Source: an uncultured Oscillospiraceae bacterium (GTDB lineage: Bacteria; Bacillota; Clostridia; Oscillospirales; Oscillospiraceae). From it: a stretch of 53,674 nucleotides of DNA. A program made the translations under genes and the position numbers. The notes beneath the pieces were generated by a model that saw only the letters and a program-made list of their open reading frames with translations, did no database searches and was not told where the DNA came from. Shown one piece after another: positions 1-6,824 of the stretch. Position 1 is the stretch's first letter, and each line of letters starts with the position of its first letter. Location of the stretch: the NCBI GenBank assembly GCA_947624385.1, contig CANQJZ010000012.1, forward strand, positions 1-53,674, written 5' to 3'.

Positions 1-160
1 TGTTTGCATTGTTTAATTTACAAGGTACACCGTGCGCCCGCAGGCTCCCCCGCAAGGCGCTTTGCTAGTGTAACACCGCCAAGGCCCTGTTGTCAACACT
101 TTTTTTCGCATTTTTTAAAAAATTTTTCATGAAATTCTTACCAATGGGAAAACTATCTGT

Positions 161-1672
161 ATGTTGAAGAAAAAACAAAACTATCCACAAGATGTAGACT
201 TCCACCCGGCGCCCGACCCGGCCTATCCCTTCCCCATAAGCCCCGCGAACACGGAAAAGCTGTTCGACGGCTGCGAGGATTTTGAAAATCGCCGTGTCCA
301 CGCTGGAGGGACAAATGTCCCTGTGTTCGTCTGCTGGCTGGACGGCGTCGTATCCGGCGCGGACACGGCGGACCAGATCCTCCGCCCGCTGACGGACCCG
401 GCCCGGTTCGCCGGGGCGAACACCCCGGAGCAGGTCATCAACATCTTATCCGCCGGCGGCGTATACGGTCCCTCCATGAAGCGTGTGGAGACCATGGACG
501 AGCTCATCGACGCCATCGCCTACGGCCACTGCGCTTTGATCTTTGACGGCACGGCCTTCGTCTTTCAGGTCAAGTCCGACCAGCACCGCTCCGTCCAGGA
601 GCCCACGGTGGAGAAGACCATCAAGGGCGGCAAGGACGCCTTCGTTGAAGTCCTGCGGGTGAACACGGGCCTGGTCCGCTCCCGGCTGCACACCCCAAAG
701 CTGAAGCTGGCCCAGGTGACCATCGGCCGGAAGAGCCGCTCTCTGGCGGCGGTGCTATGGCTGGACGGGGTGGCGGACCCGGACCTGCCCCGGCAGATGC
801 TCCGGCGGTTAAAAGCCATGGACACGGACGGCGTCATACTGCCCGACACGCTGGAGAGCGCCGTCGTGGACCGGCCCCGCTCGCCCTTTCCCCAGCTCAT
901 CCACACCGAGCGGCCCGACAAATTCGCCCAGCTTCTTCTGGAGGGCCGGGTGGGCCTGATCGTGGAGGGCATACCGGTGGGCTTTGCCGCCCCGGCCTTT
1001 TTCGGGGAATTTATGAAGACCACCGAGGACGCCTCCCAGCACTTCTGGGCCGCCTCCTTCATCCGGCTGCTGCGCTGGATGAGCGTGGTCCTGACCCTGC
1101 TGCTGCCGGCCTTTTACGTGGCCGTGGCCACCTATCACCCGGAAATGCTGCCCACCAAGCTGCTTTTATCCGTCATCGAATCCAAGCAGTCCGTGCCCTT
1201 TTCCACGTCGGTGGAGATACTGGGCCTTCTGCTGTCGTTCGAGCTTTTGCAGGAGGCGGGTCTGCGTCTTCCCAACCCGGTGGGCCAGACGGTGAGCATC
1301 ATCGGCGCGCTGATCGTGGGCCAGTCGGCGGTGGAGGCCAAGGTGGTCAGCCCCATCGCCGTGATCGTGGTGGCCCTGGCGGGCATCGCGGGGTACACCA
1401 TGCCCAGCCAGGACATGGGCACGGCCCTGCGCATCAGCCGTTTCGCCCTGGTGCTGGCCTCCACGGCCTTCGGCATGTACGGCATCATCATGGGCTCGGT
1501 GTTCCTTTTGTGGCATCTCTGCTCCCTTGAGAGCTTTGGCCGGGCCTACATGACGCCCCTGACCGGCGGCCGGGGCGGGGACACCGGCGGCGTCTTCGCC
1601 CGCCACCCGCCCTGGCGGGACAGGTACCGGGACCCCATCATCAACGGCGGCGATGTCAGGAGGCGCAAATAA
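161..1672 (+). CDS. GerA-family spore germinant receptor subunit A
   Basis: A subunit of a Ger-type nutrient receptor in the inner spore membrane; with the C and B subunits it senses germinants and triggers germination. The 503 aa are the usual length. A soluble N-terminal half (about residues 1-300) is followed by about five hydrophobic segments (about 305-470). Family hallmarks are SPFPQ, then TERPD, LLEGRVGLIVEGIP, and SFIRLLRW just before the first membrane segment. The tail is basic. The start at 161 has no strong ribosome site and the upstream sequence is very AT-rich, so a slightly different start is possible. It is followed after 1 bp by the C subunit. Known family role; the specific germinant cannot be read from the sequence. 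Confidence 0.93.
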   Translation: MLKKKQNYPQDVDFHPAPDPAYPFPISPANTEKLFDGCEDFENRRVHAGGTNVPVFVCWLDGVVSGADTADQILRPLTDPARFAGANTPEQVINILSAGGVYGPSMKRVETMDELIDAIAYGHCALIFDGTAFVFQVKSDQHRSVQEPTVEKTIKGGKDAFVEVLRVNTGLVRSRLHTPKLKLAQVTIGRKSRSLAAVLWLDGVADPDLPRQMLRRLKAMDTDGVILPDTLESAVVDRPRSPFPQLIHTERPDKFAQLLLEGRVGLIVEGIPVGFAAPAFFGEFMKTTEDASQHFWAASFIRLLRWMSVVLTLLLPAFYVAVATYHPEMLPTKLLLSVIESKQSVPFSTSVEILGLLLSFELLQEAGLRLPNPVGQTVSIIGALIVGQSAVEAKVVSPIAVIVVALAGIAGYTMPSQDMGTALRISRFALVLASTAFGMYGIIMGSVFLLWHLCSLESFGRAYMTPLTGGRGGDTGGVFARHPPWRDRYRDPIINGGDVRRRK

Positions 1673-1673
1673 C

Positions 1674-2777
1674 ATGCGGCGCTTTACACCATTATTATAT
1701 GTATTGCCCCTGGCGCTGTTACTGTCCGGCTGCGGCGCGTCCCTTGCCTCGGACCGGCACGACGTGGAGCGGCTCATGCTCATCCAGACCATGGGCATCG
1801 ACCGCTTGGACGACCGCCTGCACGTGAGCGTGTCCACCGGCCTGGGCCCGGAAGATGACCCGGCCCTGGTCATGACCGCCTCCGCTTACGGCATCGAGGA
1901 CGCCATCGCCCGGCTGCAAAACTACTCCCCGGAGAACCAGCTCTTTTACGCCCACATCCAGTACCTTCTCCTGGGCGAACAGGCGGCCCGCCAGGACCTC
2001 TCCCGGGTCATCGAGTGGGTGGACCGGAGCCCCACCGTGCGCACGGACACCCCTCTGGTCATCGTCCGGGGCACGGCAAAGGACGCGGTGACAGGCGCTT
2101 CGGAACAGGCCACGGACATCACCCAGCGGCTGGCCTCTCTGGACCGGCAGGCCCGTTCTATCGGTTGGTCGGTCCACACCCTGCGGGAGGCGGCCGCGGC
2201 CATATCCGAGGGCGACGGCGCTCTGTGCCTGGCGGTTGAGACCGCCCCCATGGACCAGACCATCTTCACCGACGACATGCGCTCGGACGCCATCATCCCC
2301 CTGGGCTACGCCGTTTTAGGCCCGGAGGGTCTGGCGGACTTTCTCACGCCGGAGGCCTCCTTCGGCGCGGAGCTTCTCACCGGCGACCCCACGGGCCTTC
2401 TCATCACCGTGGACGGCTGCGCCATGGAGGTGCTGGAAGGCTCCGCGAAGCTGGAGGGCGCCTACGGCCCGGACGGCGCGCCGACCGGCGTTTCCGTCCG
2501 CTGCGCCCTGCGGGTGGGGGTGCTGGAAAAGGACGGCGACCCCACGCCGGAAGAGCTGGACGGGTCCCTGTCCCGGACCGTGGCCCGGTGGATGACCGAC
2601 GCGCTGGAAACGGCCCGAGCCACCCGCTGCGACTTTCTGGGCCTGAAAAAGGCCCTGCTGACCACCGACCACGCCCTGGCCCGCTGGGGCAACGACTGGA
2701 ACGAACTTTTCCCAACTCTTCCCGTTGACATTAAAGTGGACGGCATTGTAGACCGGAGCTACGACCTTCCTGAATAG
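1674..2777 (+). CDS. Ger(x)C-family spore germination lipoprotein (subunit C)
   Basis: C subunit of the germinant receptor, a lipoprotein on the outer face of the inner spore membrane. A signal peptide ends in the lipobox LLLSGC, so Cys18 or so should be lipidated. I place the start at ATG 1674 rather than the upstream ATG 1653, because the ribosome site CAGGAGG (1657-1663) lies inside the longer version and is well spaced from 1674. About 367 aa, normal for GerC. The gene begins 1 bp after subunit A ends and is followed 9 bp later by subunit B, so the three are almost certainly one operon with translational coupling. Confidence 0.92.
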   Translation: MRRFTPLLYVLPLALLLSGCGASLASDRHDVERLMLIQTMGIDRLDDRLHVSVSTGLGPEDDPALVMTASAYGIEDAIARLQNYSPENQLFYAHIQYLLLGEQAARQDLSRVIEWVDRSPTVRTDTPLVIVRGTAKDAVTGASEQATDITQRLASLDRQARSIGWSVHTLREAAAAISEGDGALCLAVETAPMDQTIFTDDMRSDAIIPLGYAVLGPEGLADFLTPEASFGAELLTGDPTGLLITVDGCAMEVLEGSAKLEGAYGPDGAPTGVSVRCALRVGVLEKDGDPTPEELDGSLSRTVARWMTDALETARATRCDFLGLKKALLTTDHALARWGNDWNELFPTLPVDIKVDGIVDRSYDLPE

Positions 2778-2786
2778 AGGCATTTT

Positions 2787-3923
2787 ATGGACGAGCTTAT
2801 CACAAGAAAACAGTTCGCGGCGGCGATATTCGTCTCGCTGCTGTCGCCGCTTTTGCGGCTGCTGCCCCAGACGGCCGTCGAATTGGCCGGCCGGGGAGCG
2901 TGGCTGAGCGTGGTCCCGGCGGCGCTGCCCCTTATCGCCCTGGGGGCGATACTTTCCAGCTTCCGGACGCACATGCGCCCCGGCGAGGGGCTGGGCGGGC
3001 TGTTTCTGCGCTGGCTTGGCCCGGTATTCGGCCGCATCGTACTGGTCCTGTACGCGGCCTGGTTTCTCTTTTACGGCGGCTTCATCCTGCGCAGCGGCGC
3101 GGACCGGCTGGCGGCCACCATCTACCCCGGCAGCGGCCCCACGGCCTTCATCGTGGTGACGGTGGCCCTGTGCCTGCTGGTGGCCCTGGGGGACCTGCGG
3201 GCGGCGGCCCGGACCGCCGTGCTCATGCGGGCCGTGCTGGTAGGCGCATTGGCGGCGGTGCTGGCCCTGTCCATACCCAACATGGACGCCGGACGGCTGC
3301 TGCCCATCGGCTGGCGGGACGCGGGCTCCATCGCCCTTGGCGCGCTGCCCCTGGCGTCGGTAGGGGCCGTGGCCGGCGGCTTTGCCTTCCTGTCCGGCTA
3401 TGTGCGCCCTGCCAAAAACCCCCGGTGGCTGGCCCTGTCCATGCTGACACTGCTCGTTCTTGGCGGGGCCATATGCGCGGCGGTGGTGAGCGTATTCGGC
3501 CCGGCCCTGACCCACACCCTGACCTACCCCTTTTTCATCATGATCCGCAGTATCTCTCTGGGGGACCTGGCGCCCCGGATAGAGGCGCTGGTGATCGCCG
3601 CCTGGGTGGGGGCGGATTTTCTGCTGTGTACGTTTTTGCTCCGCTGCGCCCACGAGGCCCTGCGGCCGGTATTTTCTCTGCCCGCGCCGGAGGGCCTGAG
3701 CATGTTCAGTCCGCGGCACGGCCGGTTTCTTCTGTGGCTGGAAGCGGCGGCGCTGCTTACCTGCAGTCTGGCCCTGGACATGCCCCCCTGGCAACTGCGG
3801 GCCTGGTCCGACAAGCTGGTGCCCCTGATCAGCGACATCATGCTCTACGGCGGCTATGTGCTCCTATGGCTGGTGACCATACCCCGCCGGCGGCAAGAGC
3901 GCTCTTTACAACGGCGCGAATAA
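2787..3923 (+). CDS. GerB-family spore germination permease (subunit B)
   Basis: B subunit of the germinant receptor, a member of the amino acid/polyamine/organocation transporter superfamily (endospore germination permease). At 378 aa it consists almost entirely of hydrophobic segments (about ten), with the typical opening ITRKQFAAAIFVSLLSPLL and a basic C-terminus. In known receptors the B subunit binds the germinant amino acid. It is the last gene of the A-C-B receptor operon; the gene order A-C-B is common in Clostridia. Sporulation-specific regulation (sigma-G) is expected from the family, but I could not see a convincing sigma-G site upstream of the operon. Confidence 0.9.
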   Translation: MDELITRKQFAAAIFVSLLSPLLRLLPQTAVELAGRGAWLSVVPAALPLIALGAILSSFRTHMRPGEGLGGLFLRWLGPVFGRIVLVLYAAWFLFYGGFILRSGADRLAATIYPGSGPTAFIVVTVALCLLVALGDLRAAARTAVLMRAVLVGALAAVLALSIPNMDAGRLLPIGWRDAGSIALGALPLASVGAVAGGFAFLSGYVRPAKNPRWLALSMLTLLVLGGAICAAVVSVFGPALTHTLTYPFFIMIRSISLGDLAPRIEALVIAAWVGADFLLCTFLLRCAHEALRPVFSLPAPEGLSMFSPRHGRFLLWLEAAALLTCSLALDMPPWQLRAWSDKLVPLISDIMLYGGYVLLWLVTIPRRRQERSLQRRE

Positions 3924-3938
3924 TTGCTATTATACTAT

Positions 3939-4026
3939 ATGTATATAACAGACGCTGCGCGCTGTTATATACATCAAAATACCAGTCGTGCTCCCGGCTC
4001 ACGCCGGAACCGCACGACATGGTATA
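3939..4026 (+). repeat. Full-length two-hairpin dispersed element, copy 1
   Basis: First hairpin: perfect 13-bp inverted repeat ATGTATATAACAG (3939-3951) / CTGTTATATACAT (3962-3974) around the loop ACGCTGCGCG. Second hairpin: ATACCAGTCGTGC (3979-3991) pairing with GCACGAC-at-GGTAT (4012-4025). The same two-hairpin unit recurs at 6432-6508, and its right half at 23774 and 48489. Here the terminal hexamer reads TATATA instead of TATAAT and the -35 TTGCGC is missing, so this copy is probably a weak promoter. It lies directly upstream of the M3 peptidase gene. Confidence 0.75.
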
Positions 4027-4050
4027 TACCTTTTTCCGGGAGGTCTTTTT

Positions 4051-5913
4051 ATGCCACGCATCACCCGCCGTTTGCCCGCGTTTATGGCGCTTTTCCTCAT
4101 CTCCGCCCTTCTTCTCACGTCCGGCGCGCCAGCCCTGGCCGCCGGCGAGGCCGTGCCCTGGGACGAGATGGCATACGAGCACTACGACCCGGCGGACTTC
4201 AACGCCCGTCTGGCGGAGTTCACCGCCGCCGCCTCGGATGGCGACGCCGATACCGCCATCGCCCTTTATGACGCCCTCTACGCCGATTACGTGCTGGTGT
4301 ACACCTATGACTCCCTGGCCTGTATCCGCAACAGCCAGGACGTGAACGACGCATATTGGGCGGACGAGCTGGTCTACTGCGACGGCCTGGTGGCGGAGCT
4401 GAAGGACGCCCTCTGCGCCGCCTGTCACGACGCGCTGGACGGCCCCGGCGCCGACGCCTTTGCGGCCCACGTGGGCGAAGACGCCGCCGGCCAGTTCCGG
4501 GACTATGAGCCCAAGACAGCCCGGGAACTGGCCCTGACGAAGCAGGAGTCGGCGCTCGTCAACCGGTACAACGCCCTCATGGACCGGGTGAACGACACGG
4601 TCTACACCTACAACGGCGAGGACTGGACCCTGGCCCGGGCGGACGGCCCGGAGGGGGCCGATCTGACCGACGATGAGTATTACGACATCCTCTACGGCGT
4701 CTACGGCGTGCTGGCCCGGGACGTGGCGGACGTGTACACCGAGCTTGTCGCCCTCCGCACAGAGCTGGCCGACCTGAACGGCTACGACGACTATAACCAC
4801 TACGCCTACGACACCCTCTACCGCCGGGCATACACCCCCGAGCAGGCCCAGGCCCTTTTCGACGAGGTAAAAGAGATCGCCCGGCAGGTCTATTCCAGCC
4901 CGGTCCTGCACATGACCGACCAGATCGCCCCGGCCTACGACAGGGCGGAGGACATGCTCTCCGCGGTGCATGAATACGCCGCAAAGGTGGACCCGGCCTT
5001 TGACGAGGCCTTCCGGTACATGACGGAAAACGACCTCTGCGACATCGCGGCGGGCCCGGGCCGTTCCTCCGGCGCCTACACCATCGACCTGCCCGCCTGC
5101 AGCGCCATGTTCATCTACAGCGACGATCTTGGCTCCGCCGAGGCGCTGAGCACTCTGTTTCACGAGTTCGGCCACTTCACCGCCGGCCTGCTGACGCCGT
5201 CGGAGAACCTTCTGACTGACCGGAGCATCCTGGACCTGGCGGAGATACACTCCACCGCCATGGAGCTTCTCGTCCTGCCCTATTATGACGACATCTACGA
5301 CCAGGGCGCGGACATCGCCCGCTACGGCACCCTGTACGCCGCCCTCACCGCCGTCACGGACCAGGCCATTTTCGCCGAGTTTGAATCCCGGGTCTACGCC
5401 GACCCGGACCGGTACGCCACGGCGGACGCGCTGAACCGGCTTTATAACGACGTGAGCGTGGAGTACGGCTATTCCGACATGGTCGCCGACCCCACCTGGA
5501 TCGACGTGCCCCACTTCTTCGACAGCCCGGACTATGTGGTCAGCTACGTTGCCGCCACCCTTGCCTCCATCCAGATATGGGACGCGTCCCGGACCGACTG
5601 GCAGCAGGGCGTGGACATCTACATGGACATCCTGCGTCAGGGCCAGTTCGACCTGGACTACTTCGACGTGCTCGCCGACGCGGGCCTGAAGGGCTTTGAC
5701 GCACCCGGCACGGCCACCCAAGTCTGCGACCGGCTGCTGGACGAGCTGGACGCGCTGGAGCTTTCGATCCTGCACGGCGAGCCCGCCCCGGAGCAGGAGC
5801 CTCCGGAGGAGGAAACGCCCGCCCCGGACGATGACGTTCTTGACGTGGCGACCCACGGCTTGGCCTCCGCCACCGACGCCGGGAAAGATGACCCCGCCGA
5901 CGTGCTGGGATAA
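4051..5913 (+). CDS. Secreted M3-like zinc oligoendopeptidase
   Basis: Extracellular metallopeptidase that should cleave short peptides. The start at 4051 is preceded by GGGAGG (4038-4043) and gives a classical signal peptide (basic MPRITRR, hydrophobic core, cleavage near ALAAG). The zinc motif HEFGH is at about residue 371, and LAEIHSTAMEL downstream supplies the third ligand, as in M3 enzymes (PepF/thimet oligopeptidase group). About 620 aa, typical. The C-terminal 60 or so residues are acidic and proline-rich, without an obvious anchor motif. Most M3 enzymes are cytoplasmic, so the export signal is somewhat unusual. Stands alone behind a repeat element; substrate unknown. Confidence 0.85.
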   Translation: MPRITRRLPAFMALFLISALLLTSGAPALAAGEAVPWDEMAYEHYDPADFNARLAEFTAAASDGDADTAIALYDALYADYVLVYTYDSLACIRNSQDVNDAYWADELVYCDGLVAELKDALCAACHDALDGPGADAFAAHVGEDAAGQFRDYEPKTARELALTKQESALVNRYNALMDRVNDTVYTYNGEDWTLARADGPEGADLTDDEYYDILYGVYGVLARDVADVYTELVALRTELADLNGYDDYNHYAYDTLYRRAYTPEQAQALFDEVKEIARQVYSSPVLHMTDQIAPAYDRAEDMLSAVHEYAAKVDPAFDEAFRYMTENDLCDIAAGPGRSSGAYTIDLPACSAMFIYSDDLGSAEALSTLFHEFGHFTAGLLTPSENLLTDRSILDLAEIHSTAMELLVLPYYDDIYDQGADIARYGTLYAALTAVTDQAIFAEFESRVYADPDRYATADALNRLYNDVSVEYGYSDMVADPTWIDVPHFFDSPDYVVSYVAATLASIQIWDASRTDWQQGVDIYMDILRQGQFDLDYFDVLADAGLKGFDAPGTATQVCDRLLDELDALELSILHGEPAPEQEPPEEETPAPDDDVLDVATHGLASATDAGKDDPADVLG

Positions 5914-5974
5914 TAACAGAACATACGCGTTTTCGTTTATTATTTCAAATTTTTCCCGAAAATGAACGGAACCA

Positions 5975-6003
5975 TTGACAACGGCCGCAAACGAACCTAT
6001 AAT
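5975..6003 (+). promoter_or_regulatory. Consensus sigma-70 promoter for the antisense RNA
   Basis: TTGACA (5975-5980), 17-bp spacer, TATAAT (5998-6003): a perfect consensus match. The predicted transcript starts at about 6010 with GTGGAAACCC and runs toward the hairpin at 6081-6111, overlapping the 3' end of the small minus-strand ORF. Confidence 0.8.
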
Positions 6004-6009
6004 AAAAAC

Positions 6010-6120
6010 GTGGAAACCCTTTAGACGGTGCCACAATCGTACATCTTCACACTAGATCGGGGCTACCACCCCAACCCAGCGTGAGCCGCCTGACTGCGAC
6101 AGACGGCTCACTTCTCTTTT
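6010..6120 (+). ncRNA. Candidate antitoxin RNA of a type I toxin-antitoxin pair
   Basis: Predicted RNA of roughly 110 nt, from the consensus promoter at 5975-6003 to a hairpin (GTGAGCCGCCTG 6081-6092 / CAGACGGCTCAC 6100-6111, one C-A mismatch) followed by a U-rich tract. It contains no credible ORF. It is antisense to the last codons and 3' untranslated part of the small hydrophobic peptide gene, the geometry of TxpA/RatA-type systems. Transcription, and action as an antitoxin, are inferences. Confidence 0.55.
6081..6120 (+). terminator. Terminator-like hairpin at the toxin 3' end
   Basis: A 12-position stem (6081-6092 with 6100-6111, one mismatch on the plus strand and a G-U on the minus strand) with a 7-nt loop, followed on the plus strand by a U-rich stretch (6112-6120). 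It includes the stop codon of the minus-strand peptide (6108-6110). Confidence 0.55.
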
Positions 6121-6206
6121 CTATCATGCAGATAGAGCAAGAGGGAAACGATGCTGGCGAGAGCGCCCAAGGCGCCCAGCGCGGTCAGCAAAGATGTTCC
6201 CGTGAT
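6108..6206 (-). CDS. Candidate type I toxin: 32-aa hydrophobic peptide
   Basis: Short peptide with one membrane-spanning segment and a charged tail: ITGTSLLTALGALGAL, then ASIVSLLLYLHDRKEK. This resembles the holin-like or TxpA/Fst-like class in shape only; no homologue was searched. A strong extended ribosome site AAAGGGGGTGGTAC (minus strand, 6222-6209) lies 8 nt upstream of an in-frame ATC (6206-6204). The only upstream canonical codon, GTG at 6215, lies inside that ribosome site, so ATC is the best-placed start and would be a rare, weak one. Its own consensus promoter is at 6334-6362, giving a leader of about 120 nt that contains the inverted repeat CCCGCGAG/CTCGCGGG. The next plausible canonical start is an internal TTG, giving a shorter peptide. 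Confidence 0.5.
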   Translation of the reverse strand: MTGTSLLTALGALGALASIVSLLLYLHDRKEK

Positions 6207-6333
6207 ATGTACCACCCCCTTTGGGAGAAATTTCCCGCGAGGGCTGCGCACATCGCCTCCATTCCGCTCTCGCGGGATGCCAGGCACCGTCTTGACCGTC
6301 ACCGTATAAGGAACGGCGGGTTTCCACGCCCTT

Positions 6334-6362
6334 ATTATAGGGGCGTGGTATTTTTTTGTCAA
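6334..6362 (-). promoter_or_regulatory. Consensus sigma-70 promoter for the toxin mRNA
   Basis: On the minus strand TTGACA (6362-6357), 17-bp spacer, TATAAT (6339-6334). The predicted RNA begins at 6327 with GTGGAAACCC, the same ten bases and the same distance from the -10 as the opposing promoter at 5975-6003. Confidence 0.8.
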
Positions 6363-6371
6363 TTATAAAGA

Positions 6372-6395
6372 AAGGTATGGCCCCGGCCATACCTT
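6372..6395. repeat. Perfect palindrome flanking the TA-like locus
   Basis: AAGGTATGGCC (6372-6382) and GGCCATACCTT (6385-6395) form an 11-bp perfect stem with a 2-nt centre. There is no clear T-run on either side. It could be a weak bidirectional terminator or a protein-binding site insulating the toxin promoter. Confidence 0.5.
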
Positions 6396-6431
6396 AAATA
6401 ACGATCGCTTGCATTGCTTACTCTTGCGCTG

Positions 6432-6508
6432 TATAACAGACGCTGCGCGCTGTTATAAAAATACCGGTCGTGCTCCCGCTTGCGCGGAACCGCACGACGT
6501 GGTATAAT
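6432..6508 (+). repeat. Full-length two-hairpin dispersed element, copy 2 (carries promoter)
   Basis: First hairpin TATAACAG (6432-6439) / CTGTTATA (6450-6457) around the same ten-base loop as copy 1. Second hairpin ATACCGGTCGTGC pairs with GCACGAC-g-TGGTAT. Its right end supplies TTGCGC (6480-6485), a 17-bp spacer and TATAAT (6503-6508), i.e. a good sigma-70 promoter for the RNA starting near 6515. Confidence 0.75.
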
Positions 6509-6514
6509 AGCATC

Positions 6515-6731
6515 AACGGAATAACAAAGGCGGGACTTGGAGCGGTTAGCAGCACTCCAAGCCCCTATGCAGGAGACTGGTCCTCTCCCACACAGCAGTT
6601 ATCTGCGCCCAGCTCATTATACCTGTTTGCCTCCCTGTTTACAAGGGCGAAGCGGCGGGTATCACAGGCGCTGTGTCGCGGCCTTTCATGCGGTGTAGGG
6701 AATTTCTATCCCCTGCGCCGCTTTTGTTGTT
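6515..6731 (+). ncRNA. Candidate structured ncRNA, possibly 6S-like
   Basis: A transcript of about 215 nt is predicted from the promoter in the preceding element to a strong terminator (stem 6690-6700/6711-6721 followed by TTTTGTTGTT). No good ORF fills it. The 5' and 3' parts can form a long interrupted closing helix: AAAGGC (6526-6531) with GCCTTT (6681-6686), GAC with GTC (6675-6677), AGCG (6541-6544) with CGCT (6669-6672). It encloses about 125 nt that contain small hairpins such as CCCT/AGGG. Closing helix, open middle and total length fit 6S RNA architecture, but I do not recognise conserved 6S sequence, so identity is open. Confidence 0.45.
6690..6731 (+). terminator. Rho-independent terminator of the candidate ncRNA
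   Basis: GCGGTGTAGGG (6690-6700) pairs with CCCTGCGCCGC (6711-6721) over 11 positions including two G-U pairs, then TTTTGTTGTT. A second small hairpin (GGGCGC/GCGCCC near 6751-6766) follows before the surface-protein gene. Confidence 0.75.
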
Positions 6732-6824
6732 CCGGCAGGAAAGCTCGGGGGCGCGTCAGCGCCCTCCGGGCCGGTCCTGTCGTGAAATGAACAACAAAAA
6801 ATAAATGAAAGGAAGGCACGAACC

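Noticed and set aside
160-161. Sigma-G promoter for the ger operon and gpr
   Set aside because: No site with the expected TGMATR / CATNNTA spacing was convincing in either leader.
3838-6036. 732-aa minus-strand ORF opposite the M3 peptidase
   Set aside because: Antisense frame of a high-GC gene; no domain, and the opposite strand carries the HEFGH motif and signal peptide.
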